Below are positions 13,358 through 24,095 of a stretch of DNA of 64,000 bases, piece after piece. The notes beneath the pieces are model-generated. The model was given only the letters and a program-made list of their open reading frames with translations, had not been told where the DNA came from and ran no database searches. The number at the start of each line of letters is the position of its first letter. The stretch's first letter is position 1. The stretch comes from Paracoccus tibetensis (GTDB lineage: Bacteria > Pseudomonadota > Alphaproteobacteria > Rhodobacterales > Rhodobacteraceae): the NCBI RefSeq assembly GCF_900102505.1, contig NZ_FMVT01000001.1, positions 186,001 to 250,000 of the forward strand, given 5' to 3'. A program made the translations under genes and the position numbers.

Positions 13358-14140
13358 ATGCTTCTGTGCATCGATACCGGCAACACGAACACCGTCTTCT
13401 CGATCTGGGACGGCGCGCGGTTCCTTGCGCATTGGCGCATCAGCACCGACCACCGCCGCACGGCCGACGAGTACTTCGTCTGGCTGTCGACGCTGATCCA
13501 GCTTCAGCAGTTGGACGGGTTGCAGATCGACGGTTGCATCGTCAGCTCGACCGTGCCGCGGGTCGTCTTCAACCTGCGGGTCCTCTGCAACCGCTACTTC
13601 AACACGCGGCCGCTGGTCGTGGGCAAGCCGGACTGCCTGCTGCCCGTCCCGCCCCGCGTCGATGAGGGAACGACCGTGGGGCCGGACCGGCTGGTCAACA
13701 CCCTGGGCGCCTTCGACCGGCACGGGCCCGACCTGGTCGTGGTAGATTTCGGCACCGCCACGACCTTCGACGTGGTGGACGCGGACGGGGCCTATATCGG
13801 CGGGGTCATTGCGCCGGGCGTCAACCTGTCGCTGGAGGCGCTGCACATGGGCGCGGCCTCGCTGCCTCATGTGGATGTGACCATGCCCGCGCGCGTGATC
13901 GGCACGAATACGGTTGCCTGCATCCAGTCGGGCGTGTTCTGGGGATATGTCGGTCTGGTCGACGGCATCGTGGAGAAGATCCGCGCCGAGCGCGACCGTC
14001 CGATGAAAGTGATAGCCACTGGCGGGCTTGCGCCACTGTTCGATCAGGGCTTCGACCTGTTCGACGCAATCGAAGACGATCTGACGATGCACGGGCTTCG
14101 GCTCATTCACGACTACAACAAGGAGATGGGAAATGGCTGA
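13358..14140 (+). CDS. coaX: Type III pantothenate kinase
   Basis: First step of coenzyme A synthesis: phosphorylation of pantothenate with ATP, in the cytoplasm. 260 residues of the ASKHA fold. Motifs are IDTGNTNTVFS near the N terminus (phosphate loop), VGPDRLVNTLGA (substrate site) and VVDFGTATTFDVVD (second phosphate loop with the catalytic Asp). It begins four bases after birA, and its end overlaps rnj by eight bases, so the three genes form one translational run. Confidence 0.96.
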   Translation: MLLCIDTGNTNTVFSIWDGARFLAHWRISTDHRRTADEYFVWLSTLIQLQQLDGLQIDGCIVSSTVPRVVFNLRVLCNRYFNTRPLVVGKPDCLLPVPPRVDEGTTVGPDRLVNTLGAFDRHGPDLVVVDFGTATTFDVVDADGAYIGGVIAPGVNLSLEALHMGAASLPHVDVTMPARVIGTNTVACIQSGVFWGYVGLVDGIVEKIRAERDRPMKVIATGGLAPLFDQGFDLFDAIEDDLTMHGLRLIHDYNKEMGNG

Positions 14141-15809
14141 CCGCCTGATCTATCTGCCGCTTGGCGGCGCGGGCGAAATCGGCATGAACGCCTATGTCTA
14201 CGGCTATGGCCGGCCCGGGAAGGAACGACTGATCCTGGTCGACCTGGGCGTGACGTTTGGCGACATGGATGGAAGCCCGGGGATCGACCTGATCCTGCCG
14301 GACATCACCTGGCTGCAGCAGAATCGCGACCGGCTGGAGGCGATCTTCGTCACCCACGGCCACGAGGACCATATCGGCGCGCTCGGCCACCTCTGGGGCC
14401 GGCTCGACGTGCCGATCTATGCCCGGCAGTTCACCGGCGCCTTGGTGCGGCTGAAGATGGAGGAGCACGGCCTGCCGGGCGAGGCGGTGAACATCACCGG
14501 CCCGCGCCCCGAGGTGACGCAGGTCGGCCCCTTCACGGTGCAGTTCGTGCCGATCAGCCACTCGATCCCGGAAAGCTCGGCACTGATCATCGACACGCCG
14601 GCGGGGCGGATCGTCCATTCGGGCGATTTCAAGATGGACGCGACGCCGGTCGTCGGTGACGCCTTCGATCCGATGGTCTGGCGCGAGATCGCCTCGGAAG
14701 GGCCGGGGGTGAAGGTGCTGGCCTGCGACAGCACCAACATCTTCTCGACCCATCCGGGCCGGTCCGAGGCGATCCTGGCCAACCCGATCCTGGAATGGGT
14801 GGTGGCGCAGAAGGGCATGGTCGTCGCGACCACCTTCGCCAGCAACATCGCGCGGCTGAAGACGCTGGCGGATGCGGCGCTGGCCTCGGGGCGGAAGGTC
14901 TGCCTCTTGGGCCGGGCGATGCGGCGCATGGTCAGCGTCGGCATGGAGACGGGGGTGCTGACGGACTTTCCCGACACGGTCGGCCCCGAGGAGGCGGCGC
15001 GCCTGCCGCGCGGCGACGTGATGCTGATCGTCACCGGCAGCCAGGGCGAGCGCCGGGCGGCCAGCGCGCAGCTTTCGCGTGGGCGCTACCTGGGGCTGTC
15101 GCTGCAGGACGGCGACAGCTTCCTCTTCAGCTCGAAGACCATCCCCGGCAACGAGAAGTCGGTCGGGCGGATCATGAACGCGCTGAGCGAGCTGGGCGTC
15201 GAGGTCTATGACGCCGATGACGGGCTCTACCACGTCTCGGGCCACGCGAACCGGCCCGACATCGAGGCGCTGCACGACCTCTTGAAGCCGCAGGTCGTCA
15301 TCCCGATGCATGGCGAGCACCTGCACCTGCGCGAGCATGTGATGCTGGCGCGCGGCAAGGGCATCGGCGCCGAGATCGTGACCAACGGCACGGTCGTGGA
15401 GCTGACGGGCGAGCAGCCCCGCGTGGTGGACCAGGTCGAGACGGGCAAGCTGTACCTGGACGGCTCGCTCCTGATCGGGGCGATGGACGGCGTGGTGCGC
15501 GACCGCATCCGCATGGCGCTGAACGGCCATGCGCTGGTCAGCGTGATCGTGGACGAGGACGACAACGCGCTGCCCGATGCCTGGGTCGAGCTGATGGGCC
15601 TAGCCGGCCGCACCCGCGGCGGCGAGGACCTGGCGCGCCACATCGAGGGCGAGCTGTCCGAGTTCCTGGAGCGCGCGGACGCGAAGACCGTGCGCGACGA
15701 CGGCAAGATGGACGAGGCGATCCGCAAGATCACCCGCCAGGTCGCCATGGAGGAGATCGGCAAGAAGCCCGAAGTCACGGTCATCATCAGCCGTCTGATG
15801 GCGGACTGA
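14133..15809 (+). CDS. rnj: Ribonuclease J
   Basis: Metallo-beta-lactamase/beta-CASP nuclease with 5'-3' exo- and endonuclease activity in rRNA maturation and mRNA decay. 558 residues. The metal motif is HGHEDH (His75, His77, Asp79, His80). Further signatures are VPISHSIPESSALII, HSGDFKMD, LACDSTNIFS, IVTGSQGE, VSGHANRPDI and PMHGEHLHLREH. The ribosome binding site AAGGAGATG at 14120 lies inside coaX. It closes the nuo-birA-coaX-rnj run; the region behind it holds a repeat and no gene. Confidence 0.97.
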   Translation: MADRLIYLPLGGAGEIGMNAYVYGYGRPGKERLILVDLGVTFGDMDGSPGIDLILPDITWLQQNRDRLEAIFVTHGHEDHIGALGHLWGRLDVPIYARQFTGALVRLKMEEHGLPGEAVNITGPRPEVTQVGPFTVQFVPISHSIPESSALIIDTPAGRIVHSGDFKMDATPVVGDAFDPMVWREIASEGPGVKVLACDSTNIFSTHPGRSEAILANPILEWVVAQKGMVVATTFASNIARLKTLADAALASGRKVCLLGRAMRRMVSVGMETGVLTDFPDTVGPEEAARLPRGDVMLIVTGSQGERRAASAQLSRGRYLGLSLQDGDSFLFSSKTIPGNEKSVGRIMNALSELGVEVYDADDGLYHVSGHANRPDIEALHDLLKPQVVIPMHGEHLHLREHVMLARGKGIGAEIVTNGTVVELTGEQPRVVDQVETGKLYLDGSLLIGAMDGVVRDRIRMALNGHALVSVIVDEDDNALPDAWVELMGLAGRTRGGEDLARHIEGELSEFLERADAKTVRDDGKMDEAIRKITRQVAMEEIGKKPEVTVIISRLMAD

Positions 15810-15823
15810 CCGTCACCGGCGAG

Positions 15824-15866
15824 TTGCGTCCCGCGGTGGCCGGGGGGCCGGCCCCCCGGTCCCCCC
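15824..15866. repeat. Dispersed GC-rich extragenic palindrome, copy 1
   Basis: TTGCGTCCCGC followed by a (C)CGGGGGGCC / GGCCCCCCGG palindrome and a C run, 14 bases after the rnj stop. Almost the same string occurs at 57472-57540, also behind a gene, with about three differences over 43 bases. The rest of the gap to trmB (15867-16035) is GC-rich; I see no gene in it. It probably folds into a strong hairpin at the transcript end, but lacks a T tract. Confidence 0.65.
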
Positions 15867-16035
15867 TCTGTCCTGCTAAGCGTCAGATGCCGCGCCCCAC
15901 ACTGGCGCGGCGCGGCAGCGGGTCCGGGGGACGCGCAGCTCCCCCGGCTGCCCGCGGGACACAATCTGCCCGTGTCGCCGCGCCGCTCCTCGGCGGGCTT
16001 GATCTCGGCCGCAGCTTCGGGCAGTTCCCCCGGTC

Positions 16036-16749
16036 ATGAGCGAGCACCCCGTTTCCCCCTTCGATCCGAACCCGCCCCGGCGCAACTTCTATGGCCGCCG
16101 GCACGGCAAGACGCTGCGCCAGAGCCAGAAGGGCTACCTCTCCGAGGATCTCGGCGATCTTCGCCCGCGCGGCATCACCATCGCCGAGAACCCCGAGCGG
16201 CGGCAGATCGACCCGGCCACGATCTTCGGCGACGACCGGCCCGTCTGGCTGGAGGTCGGCTTCGGCGGCGGCGAGCACATGGTCCACATGGCCGCCCGGT
16301 ACAGGCAGATCGGGATCATCGGCTGCGAGCCCTTCATCAACGGCGTCGCCATGCTGCTGGGGAAGATCCGGGCCGCGGGCGTGAGCAATGTCAGCGTCCA
16401 TCCCGGTGATGCGCGCGATCTGATGGACGTGCTGCCCGATGCCTCGGTCGAGCGCGCCTTCCTAATGTATCCCGATCCCTGGCCCAAGGCGCGCCACCAC
16501 CGGCGCCGCTTCGTGACGCCCGAGCATCTGCTGCCGCTCGCCCGCATCATGCGTCCCGGCGGCGAGTTCCGCGTGGCGAGCGACATTCCCGACTATATCC
16601 GGCAGACGCGCGAGGAGGTGCCGCTGGCCGGCTTCGCGCTGGTCGCGGACACCGCCGAGCCGTGGGAGGACTGGATCAGCACCCGCTACGAGCAGAAGGC
16701 GCTGCGCGAGGGGCGGGCGCCGCATTACGTGACCTTCCGCCGGCTCTGA
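16036..16749 (+). CDS. trmB: tRNA (guanine-N7-)-methyltransferase
   Basis: Uses S-adenosylmethionine to make m7G46 in the variable loop of tRNAs. 237 residues. Visible signatures are the SAM-binding segment LEVGFGGGEHMVHMAA, the family's GCEPFINGVA, LMYPDPWPKARHHRRRF (the PDPW.K.RH.KRR substrate loop) and the C-terminal ISTRYEQKALREGR. The ATG 16036 start gives MSEHPVSPFDPN. It converges with glmS, with 63 bases between them. Confidence 0.97.
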   Translation: MSEHPVSPFDPNPPRRNFYGRRHGKTLRQSQKGYLSEDLGDLRPRGITIAENPERRQIDPATIFGDDRPVWLEVGFGGGEHMVHMAARYRQIGIIGCEPFINGVAMLLGKIRAAGVSNVSVHPGDARDLMDVLPDASVERAFLMYPDPWPKARHHRRRFVTPEHLLPLARIMRPGGEFRVASDIPDYIRQTREEVPLAGFALVADTAEPWEDWISTRYEQKALREGRAPHYVTFRRL

Positions 16750-16779
16750 TCGCCCGGCGCCGTGCTTGTGGCGGCGCCA

Positions 16780-16807
16780 ACGGGTATTTTGGCAACGGAG
16801 AAGAGGC
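16780..16807. repeat. Partial copy of the dispersed repeat between trmB and glmS
   Basis: ACGGGTATTTTGGCAACGGA followed by GAAGAGGC resembles the right half of the repeat at 57516-57543 (CGGGATATTTCTGCACAGAA, then GATGAGGC). It lies in the 63-base convergent gap between trmB and glmS. The similarity is partial, so this may be a decayed copy. Confidence 0.45.
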
Positions 16808-16812
16808 GGCGC

Positions 16813-18629
<1,817 letters not shown>

Positions 18630-18630
<1 letters not shown>

Positions 18631-19973
18631 CAGCGCGCCTCCTTCTTCGCCTTGAGCGCGGCCATCAGGCGCAGCGCGAGGCCGGGCTTCGTCGCCTGCC
18701 GCGCGCGGCCGATGGCGAGCGCGCCGTCCGGCACGTCCTCGGTGATGGTGCTGCCCGAGCCGGTCATGGCGTCCGCGCCGATGCGGACGGGGGCGACCAG
18801 CATCGTGTCGCTGCCGATGAAGGCGCGGGGGCCGATCTCGGTGCGGTGCTTGCCGACGCCGTCATAGTTGCAGGTGACCGTGCCGGCGCCGATATTCGTG
18901 TGCTCGCCGACATGGGCGTCGCCCAGATAGGTCAGGTGGCCGACCTTCACGCCCTCGTCCAGCACCGCGTTCTTGATCTCGACGAAGTTGCCCACATGAA
19001 CGTCGCCGCCCAGCTCGGCGCCGGGGCGCAGTCGGGCGAAGGGGCCGACGCGGGCACCCGAGGAGATGTGACAGCCCTCGAGATGGCAGAAGGGCAGGAT
19101 CTCGGCGCCGGATTCCACGGTCACGCCGGGGCCGAAGACGACGTTGGGGCCGACCACGGTGTCGCGGCCGATGACCGTGTCCAGCGCGAAGAAGACACTG
19201 CCGGGATCGGTCAGCGTCACCCCGTCCTCCATCGCGCGGGCGCGGGCGCGAGTCTGGAACAGGGCTTCGGCGCGCGCCAGCTCGGCCCGGGTGTTGATGC
19301 CGAGCGTCTCTTCCTCGTCACAGGTCACCACCTCGACCCGGCGCCCCTCGTTGCGGGCATGGGCGACGAGGTCGGTGAGGTAATACTCGCCGGCCGCGTT
19401 CTCGTTCGTCAGGCGCGGCAGGAGCTGGCGCAGCAGCCCCGCCTCCAGCGCCATCACACCGGAATTGCACAGCGCGATCTCGCGCGTGGCGGCGTCGGCG
19501 TCCTTGAACTCGACGATCCGTTCGAGGCCGCGCGAGGTCACCACGAGGCGGCCGTAGCGGCCCGGGTCCTCGGCCTCGAAGCCCAGCACGACGAGGTCGG
19601 CGGGATGGCTGGCGAGGGCACCGAGCGTGTCCTCGCCGATGAAGGGCGTGTCGCCGTAGAGAATCAGGACCTTGCCCTCGAAGCCCTCGATCTCGGGCAG
19701 GATCTGGCGGACGGCATGGCCGGTGCCCAGCTGCTCGCGCTGCAGGACGATGCGCGCGTCGGGGTCCAGCTTGCCGACGGCCTTGGTGACCGCCTCGGCG
19801 CCGTGACCGGCGACGACGATGACCTGCTCGGGTTGGAGGCTATGGGCGGCGGTGATGGCATGGCCGACCAGCGGCACGCCCCCGAGCCGGTGCAGCACCT
19901 TGGGAAGGTCCGACTGCATCCGGCTGCCCTGTCCCGCCGCCAGGATCGCCACCGTCACCGCGCCATCCGTCAT
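18630..19973 (-). CDS. glmU: Bifunctional GlmU: N-acetylglucosamine-1-P uridyltransferase / glucosamine-1-P acetyltransferase
   Basis: Makes UDP-N-acetylglucosamine: acetylation of GlcN-1-P by the C-terminal left-handed beta-helix and uridylyl transfer by the N-terminal domain. 447 residues from ATG 19973. The nucleotide loop is LAAGQGSRMQSDLPKVLHRL; hexapeptide repeats fill the second half (GAEILPFCHLEG, VGNFVEIKNAVL, IGAGTVTCNYDGVGKHRTEIG). The start at 19973 is preferred because GAGGGA lies just upstream; an in-frame ATG at 19985 would add four residues. It is transcribed ahead of glmS. Confidence 0.97.
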
Positions 19974-20061
19974 GCCATCCCTCATCGCCTGTTTGCTTTT
20001 GTTGTCTGGCGTTCTAATCCTGCCCGGCAGCGCTGGCTAGGGCCGGCGCATCACCTTTGTT

Positions 20062-20078
20062 GTCGGATCATTTCCGAC
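20062..20078. promoter_or_regulatory. 17-bp dyad GTCGGA-N5-TCCGAC in the glmU/gph divergent region
   Basis: Perfect 6-bp arms around TCATT, 25 bases ahead of the gph start and about 90 ahead of glmU. Its geometry (6-5-6) fits a dimeric regulator site, but a small RNA hairpin in the gph leader is equally possible. No known operator was recognised. The remaining 100 bases of the gap contain AT-richer stretches but no clear promoter. Confidence 0.35.
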
Positions 20079-20102
20079 CTCTTGCATGGAAGGCGCGCAG
20101 GC

Positions 20103-20777
20103 ATGGCGGGAACGGTGGTCTTCGATCTGGATGGGACACTGGCGGACACGTCGGGGGACCTGGTCGCGGCGGCCAATGCCTGCTTCCGCGCGCGCGGCCT
20201 CGGCGACCTGCTGGACCCGACCCAGGATGCGCTGACGGCCTTCCACGGCGGGCGGGCGATGCTGCGCGCGGGCTACAGCCGCATGAGTACCGAGCATCTG
20301 CTGCCGCCGGGCGCCGAGGACGAGGATTTCGACCGCCTGCTGTCGCATTACGGCGCTGCCATCGCCGTGCATACGAAGCTGTATCCCGGCGTCGAGGCGG
20401 CGCTGGACCGGCTGGCGGAGCAGGGGCACCGGCTGGCCGTCTGCACCAACAAGCCCGAGGCGCTGGCCGAGACGCTGCTGCGCGAGCTGGGCATTCGTGA
20501 CCGTTTCGCGGCGATGATCGGGGCGGACACGCTGCCGGTGCGCAAGCCGGACCCGCGGCCCTATACGGCGGCGGTGACGGGCGCGGGGGGCGAGGTCGGG
20601 CGGTCCTTCCTGGTGGGAGATACCGAGACCGACCGCAAGACCGCGGCGGCGGCGGGGGTGAAGGTGGCGCTGATCACCTTCGGGCCGGAGGGCGAGGCGA
20701 TCTCTCGCCTCGCGCCCGATGCGTTGCTGGCCCATTTCGACCAGCTTCCCGACCTGGCGCGGGACTGGCTGGGCTGA
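20103..20777 (+). CDS. gph: HAD-family phosphatase, phosphoglycolate phosphatase-like
   Basis: 224 residues. The HAD motifs are all present: VFDLDGTLADT (motif I, nucleophile Asp), VCTNKP (motif II), the lysine in VRKPDPRPY (motif III) and VGDTETDRKTAAAAG (motif IV). A helical cap follows motif I. Phosphoglycolate is the usual substrate of this group, cleared during DNA repair or oxygenase side reactions, but relatives hydrolyse other small phosphates, so the substrate is inferred. ATG 20103 starts MAGTVVFDLDG. It is divergent from glmU and convergent with bfr. Confidence 0.85.
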   Translation: MAGTVVFDLDGTLADTSGDLVAAANACFRARGLGDLLDPTQDALTAFHGGRAMLRAGYSRMSTEHLLPPGAEDEDFDRLLSHYGAAIAVHTKLYPGVEAALDRLAEQGHRLAVCTNKPEALAETLLRELGIRDRFAAMIGADTLPVRKPDPRPYTAAVTGAGGEVGRSFLVGDTETDRKTAAAAGVKVALITFGPEGEAISRLAPDALLAHFDQLPDLARDWLG

Positions 20778-20798
20778 CCGGCCCGCCCGCGCCGCCGT

Positions 20799-21284
20799 TC
20801 ACTCGGCCTCGTCGGCCGATTTCGCGTTGAGCTGGCCGTAATTTTGCGCGCCGATCGTCTCGTAGAGGTCGATCTGCGTCTCGAGATAGTCGATATGGCC
20901 TTCCTCGTCCTGGATCAGCTCCTCGAAGAGGATCTTCGAAGGGTAGTCGCCGACGCTGTCGCAGTAGTCGCGCGCCTCGATATAGAGCGTGCGCGCGTCA
21001 TGCTCGGCCGCGAGGTCGGAATCCAGCGTCTCGCGCAGGTTCTGCCCGATCCGCAGCGGGTCCAGCTTCTGCAGGTTGGGATGGCCTTCGAGAAAGATGA
21101 TTCGCTGGATCAGCCGGTCGGCGTGATGCATCTCTTCGATCGACTCGGCCTTCGACTTGTCGGCGATCTTGCCGAAGCCCCAGTCCTCTTGCAGCCTATA
21201 GTGCAGCCAATACTGGCTGACGGCCGTCAGTTCAGACCGCAGCGCGGCGTTGAGATACTCGATGACCTTGGCGTCGCCCTTCAT
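20799..21284 (-). CDS. bfr: Bacterioferritin
   Basis: Iron-storage protein forming a 24-subunit cage that oxidises Fe(II) and stores the mineral. 161 residues. Ferroxidase ligands are visible: Glu18 (RSELTA), Glu51 and His54 (EEMHHADR), and the Glu/His of [10 protein letters not shown]; Met52 is the expected haem ligand. ATG 21284 ([11 protein letters not shown]) is chosen because GAGGAAG lies upstream and all family members begin so; an earlier in-frame ATG would lie inside bfd. It lies immediately downstream of, and overlaps, the bfd-like frame. Confidence 0.97.
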   Translation of the reverse strand: MKGDAKVIEYLNAALRSELTAVSQYWLHYRLQEDWGFGKIADKSKAESIEEMHHADRLIQRIIFLEGHPNLQKLDPLRIGQNLRETLDSDLAAEHDARTLYIEARDYCDSVGDYPSKILFEELIQDEEGHIDYLETQIDLYETIGAQNYGQLNAKSADEAE

Positions 21285-21525
21285 GGGTGGCTTCCTCTTT
21301 GCTTGCTGTTCTGGGCCGCAAGATCGGCGGCGCGACGCCAAGCTTATCGCATGATCTCATGGTGTCCAGAAACAGCGGCATGCAGCCGCCGCAGTCCGCG
21401 CGCCGCCCGAGGGCGTGGTAGATCTTGCCGGGGGTGATGATCGTCTGAGGGTCCGCCGTGCGCATCCAGTCGATGGCGGCACGGATGTCGTGGTCCGAGA
21501 TTTGGGTGCAGTGGCAGACGATCAT
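21232..21525 (-). CDS. bfd: Bacterioferritin-associated ferredoxin-like [2Fe-2S] protein
   Basis: Small electron donor that releases iron from bacterioferritin. 97 residues as read. The 2Fe-2S ligands are Cys4 and Cys6 (MIVCHCTQI) and Cys45 and Cys48 (DCGGCMP), the Bfd spacing. The last 18 or so residues are read from the start of bfr in another frame: the two genes overlap by 53 bases. Bfd proteins are usually 60-85 residues, so the natural stop may have been lost by a small frame change or base change near 21290. The start ATG 21525 has GGAGCGC just upstream. Confidence 0.85.
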   Translation of the reverse strand: MIVCHCTQISDHDIRAAIDWMRTADPQTIITPGKIYHALGRRADCGGCMPLFLDTMRSCDKLGVAPPILRPRTASKEEATHEGRRQGHRVSQRRAAV

Positions 21526-21558
21526 GGCGCGCTCCTCTGGTGTCCTGTCTGATCGAAA

Positions 21559-21583
21559 TCGTCGGTTTTGTAAAGACCGACGA
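21559..21583. promoter_or_regulatory. 25-bp dyad TCGTCGGT-N9-ACCGACGA between bfd and queA
   Basis: Perfect 8-bp arms (21559-21566 and 21576-21583) around TTTGTAAAG, in the 123-base gap between bfd (-) and queA (+). It lies 34 bases ahead of the bfd start and is the only AT-richer, symmetric element there. Iron genes in alphaproteobacteria are controlled by Irr, RirA or Fur-type proteins, but this does not match their boxes as I remember them. An operator or a transcript hairpin is possible. Confidence 0.4.
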
Positions 21584-21648
21584 AATTCGTAAGGCGTCAC
21601 GGCGGCGTGAGGCTTGACCTGTCCCGGCGGTCGGCGCAGAAGCCGGCC

Positions 21649-22695
21649 ATGCAACTCTCCGACTTCGATTTCGACCTGCCCGAAGACCTGATCGCGACGC
21701 GGCCCGCGCGGCCGCGCAGCGCGGCGCGGCTGCTGCACCTGGCCGGGGACGCGATGACGGACCGCCGCGTCAGCGACCTGCCCCAGATCCTGCAGCCCGG
21801 CGACGTGCTGGTGCTGAACGACACCAAGGTGATCCCGGCCCGGCTGACCGGCACCCGCACCCGTGCGGGCGCGGCGGGCGAGGGCGTGGCGCGCATCGAG
21901 GTGACGCTGCTCGAGCCTGCCGCGACGGGCTGGCGCGCACTGGCCAAGCCCCTGCGCAAGCTGCGCGCGGGCGAGGTGATCGTCTTCGGCCCGCAGCTGT
22001 CGGCCGAGGTCGCCGAGATCGCCGAGGGCGAGCTGCGCTTGGTCTTTGCCGCCTTGGGCGACGCCTTCGACGCCGCGCTGGCCGAGGTGGGCGCGATGCC
22101 GCTGCCGCCCTACATCGCCAGCCTGCGGGCGCCGGACGAGGCGGACAAGGACGATTACCAGACGGTCTGGGCCGCGCGGCAGGGCGCCGTGGCCGCGCCC
22201 ACCGCCAGCCTTCATTTCGACGCGCCCCTGCTTGCGGCGCTTGCGGCGCGGGGCGTCCAGTTCGTCCATGTGACGCTGCATGTCGGTGCGGGCACCTTCC
22301 TGCCGGTCAAGGTCGATGACGTGACGACCCACCGGATGCATGCCGAATGGGGCGAGGTCAGCGCCGAGGCCGCCGCCGCCATCAACCGCGCCAAGACCGA
22401 GGGCCGCCGCGTCATCCCGGTCGGCACCACCGCGCTGCGGCTGATCGAATCGGCCGCCTCGGGCGAGGGGCGGATCGCCGCCTTCGAGGGCACGACCGAC
22501 ATCTTCATTTATCCCGGTTTCCGCTTCCGCATCGCGGACGGGCTGATGACGAATTTCCACCTGCCGCGCTCGACGCTGATGATGCTGGTCTCGGCGCTGA
22601 TGGGCCGCGAGCGGATCATGGCCGCCTATGCCCATGCCATCGCGCAGCGCTACCGCTTCTTCAGCTATGGCGACGCGTCGCTCCTGATCCCCTGA
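21649..22695 (+). CDS. queA: S-adenosylmethionine:tRNA ribosyltransferase-isomerase
   Basis: Transfers the ribosyl part of SAM to preQ1 in tRNA to form epoxyqueuosine. 348 residues. Signatures are [15 protein letters not shown] at the N terminus, [56 protein letters not shown] and [22 protein letters not shown] 21649 is chosen by homology; the ribosome binding site is weak, and an in-frame alternative 42 bases upstream is less likely. It stands alone between bfd and an MFS gene. Confidence 0.96.
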   Translation: MQLSDFDFDLPEDLIATRPARPRSAARLLHLAGDAMTDRRVSDLPQILQPGDVLVLNDTKVIPARLTGTRTRAGAAGEGVARIEVTLLEPAATGWRALAKPLRKLRAGEVIVFGPQLSAEVAEIAEGELRLVFAALGDAFDAALAEVGAMPLPPYIASLRAPDEADKDDYQTVWAARQGAVAAPTASLHFDAPLLAALAARGVQFVHVTLHVGAGTFLPVKVDDVTTHRMHAEWGEVSAEAAAAINRAKTEGRRVIPVGTTALRLIESAASGEGRIAAFEGTTDIFIYPGFRFRIADGLMTNFHLPRSTLMMLVSALMGRERIMAAYAHAIAQRYRFFSYGDASLLIP

Positions 22696-22781
22696 CGTCG
22701 GATTTCGGCTGGCAGCGGGACCGCGCCGGGGGTAGGGCAGGGCGCGTGACCTCCGCCCGCCCCTGACGAGACAGTCGCCCC

Positions 22782-24044
22782 ATGATTTCGGTCCTGCGAA
22801 CAACCTGGCCCCTCCTCCTGGGCATCCTTCTGCTGATGGTCGGCAACGGGATGCAGGGCACGCTGCTGGGCATCCGCGGCGGGATCGAGGGCATCCCGAC
22901 CTTCCTCATGTCCATCGTCATGTCGGCCTATTACGCGGGCTTCCTGGCGGGCAGCCTGATGGTGCCGGGGCTGATCAAGAACGTGGGGCACGTGCGCGTC
23001 TTCGCGGCGCTCGGCTCGCTGATCTCGGCGGCGCTGGTCCTCTTCGCGGTCGAGCCGCACTGGATCAGCTGGGCGCTTCTGCGCCTGCTGATCGGCTTCT
23101 GCTTCTGCGGGGTCTACGTGACGGCGGAAAGCTGGCTCAACGCGGGCTCGACGAACGAGAACCGGGGGCAGGCGCTGTCGGCCTACATGATCGTGCAGCT
23201 TCTGGGCATCGTCGCGGCGCAGGCCCTGCTGAACGTGGGCGATCCGGCCGGCTTCCTGCTGTTCATCATCCCCTCGGTCCTCGTCTCGCTGGCCTTCACG
23301 CCGATCCTGCTGTCGGCGCAGCCCGCGCCGCAGTTCGAGACGATCAAGCGTATGAGCTTCCGGCGGCTCTATCAGGCGTCGCCCCTTGGCTGCGTCGGGA
23401 TCTTCCTGATCGGCGGCGTCCTGGCGGGGCTGTCCGCCATGTCCTCGGTCTGGGGGGCGATGATCAACCTCTCGGTCGCGCAGATCAGCATGTTCGTCGC
23501 GGCGATCTACGCCGGAGGCCTGGTGCTGCAATACCCGATCGGCTGGATCTCGGACCGCTACGACCGCCGCAAGCTGGTGCTGATTCTGGCCGGCCTCGGC
23601 GGGTTGGCTGCGCTGGTTGTGATCGCGGCGCAGCCGGGCACGGTGGGCCTCGTCATCGCGGGGGCGATCATGGGCGGCGTGGCGAACCCGATCTACGCGC
23701 TCTTGCTGGCCTACACGAACGACTACCTGGACCAGTCGGACATGGCGGCGGCCTCGGCGGGTCTGCTGTTCATCTTCGGGATCGGCAGCATGGGCGGGCC
23801 GATCATCACCGGCTGGCTGATGGGCGCCATCGGGCCGGACGGCTACTGGGTCTATATGGGGGTCCTCTTGATGCTGCTGACGGGCTATGCCGGCTGGCGC
23901 GCGACGCAGCGCCGCGCTCTGACCCCGGACGAGCAGGGCAGCTACGCCGTCATCACCCCAAGCGCGACGCCGGTCGCGGTCGAGGCGGTCCTGGACGAGG
24001 CGCAGTCGGACGGCAGCGGTCAGGCCGGAGCGGCAACCGGTTGA
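22782..24044 (+). CDS. MFS transporter, YcaD-like
   Basis: 420 residues with 12 predicted helices. The N terminus (LLLGILLLMVGNGMQGTLLGIRG), the segment YYAGFLAGSLMVPGLIKNVGH and the second-half loop GWISDRYDRRK (motif A type) fit the YcaD/YbfB-like group of the major facilitator superfamily. The last 45 residues are soluble and acidic. Substrate unknown. It starts 86 bases after queA and ends 51 bases before the rhamnan-synthesis-like gene; cotranscription with the latter is possible but not shown. Confidence 0.85.
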   Translation: MISVLRTTWPLLLGILLLMVGNGMQGTLLGIRGGIEGIPTFLMSIVMSAYYAGFLAGSLMVPGLIKNVGHVRVFAALGSLISAALVLFAVEPHWISWALLRLLIGFCFCGVYVTAESWLNAGSTNENRGQALSAYMIVQLLGIVAAQALLNVGDPAGFLLFIIPSVLVSLAFTPILLSAQPAPQFETIKRMSFRRLYQASPLGCVGIFLIGGVLAGLSAMSSVWGAMINLSVAQISMFVAAIYAGGLVLQYPIGWISDRYDRRKLVLILAGLGGLAALVVIAAQPGTVGLVIAGAIMGGVANPIYALLLAYTNDYLDQSDMAAASAGLLFIFGIGSMGGPIITGWLMGAIGPDGYWVYMGVLLMLLTGYAGWRATQRRALTPDEQGSYAVITPSATPVAVEAVLDEAQSDGSGQAGAATG

Positions 24045-24095
24045 CCTTCGGTCCGTCCGGGCCGACCTTCGCGCGAGTACAACCAAGAGGGGATC

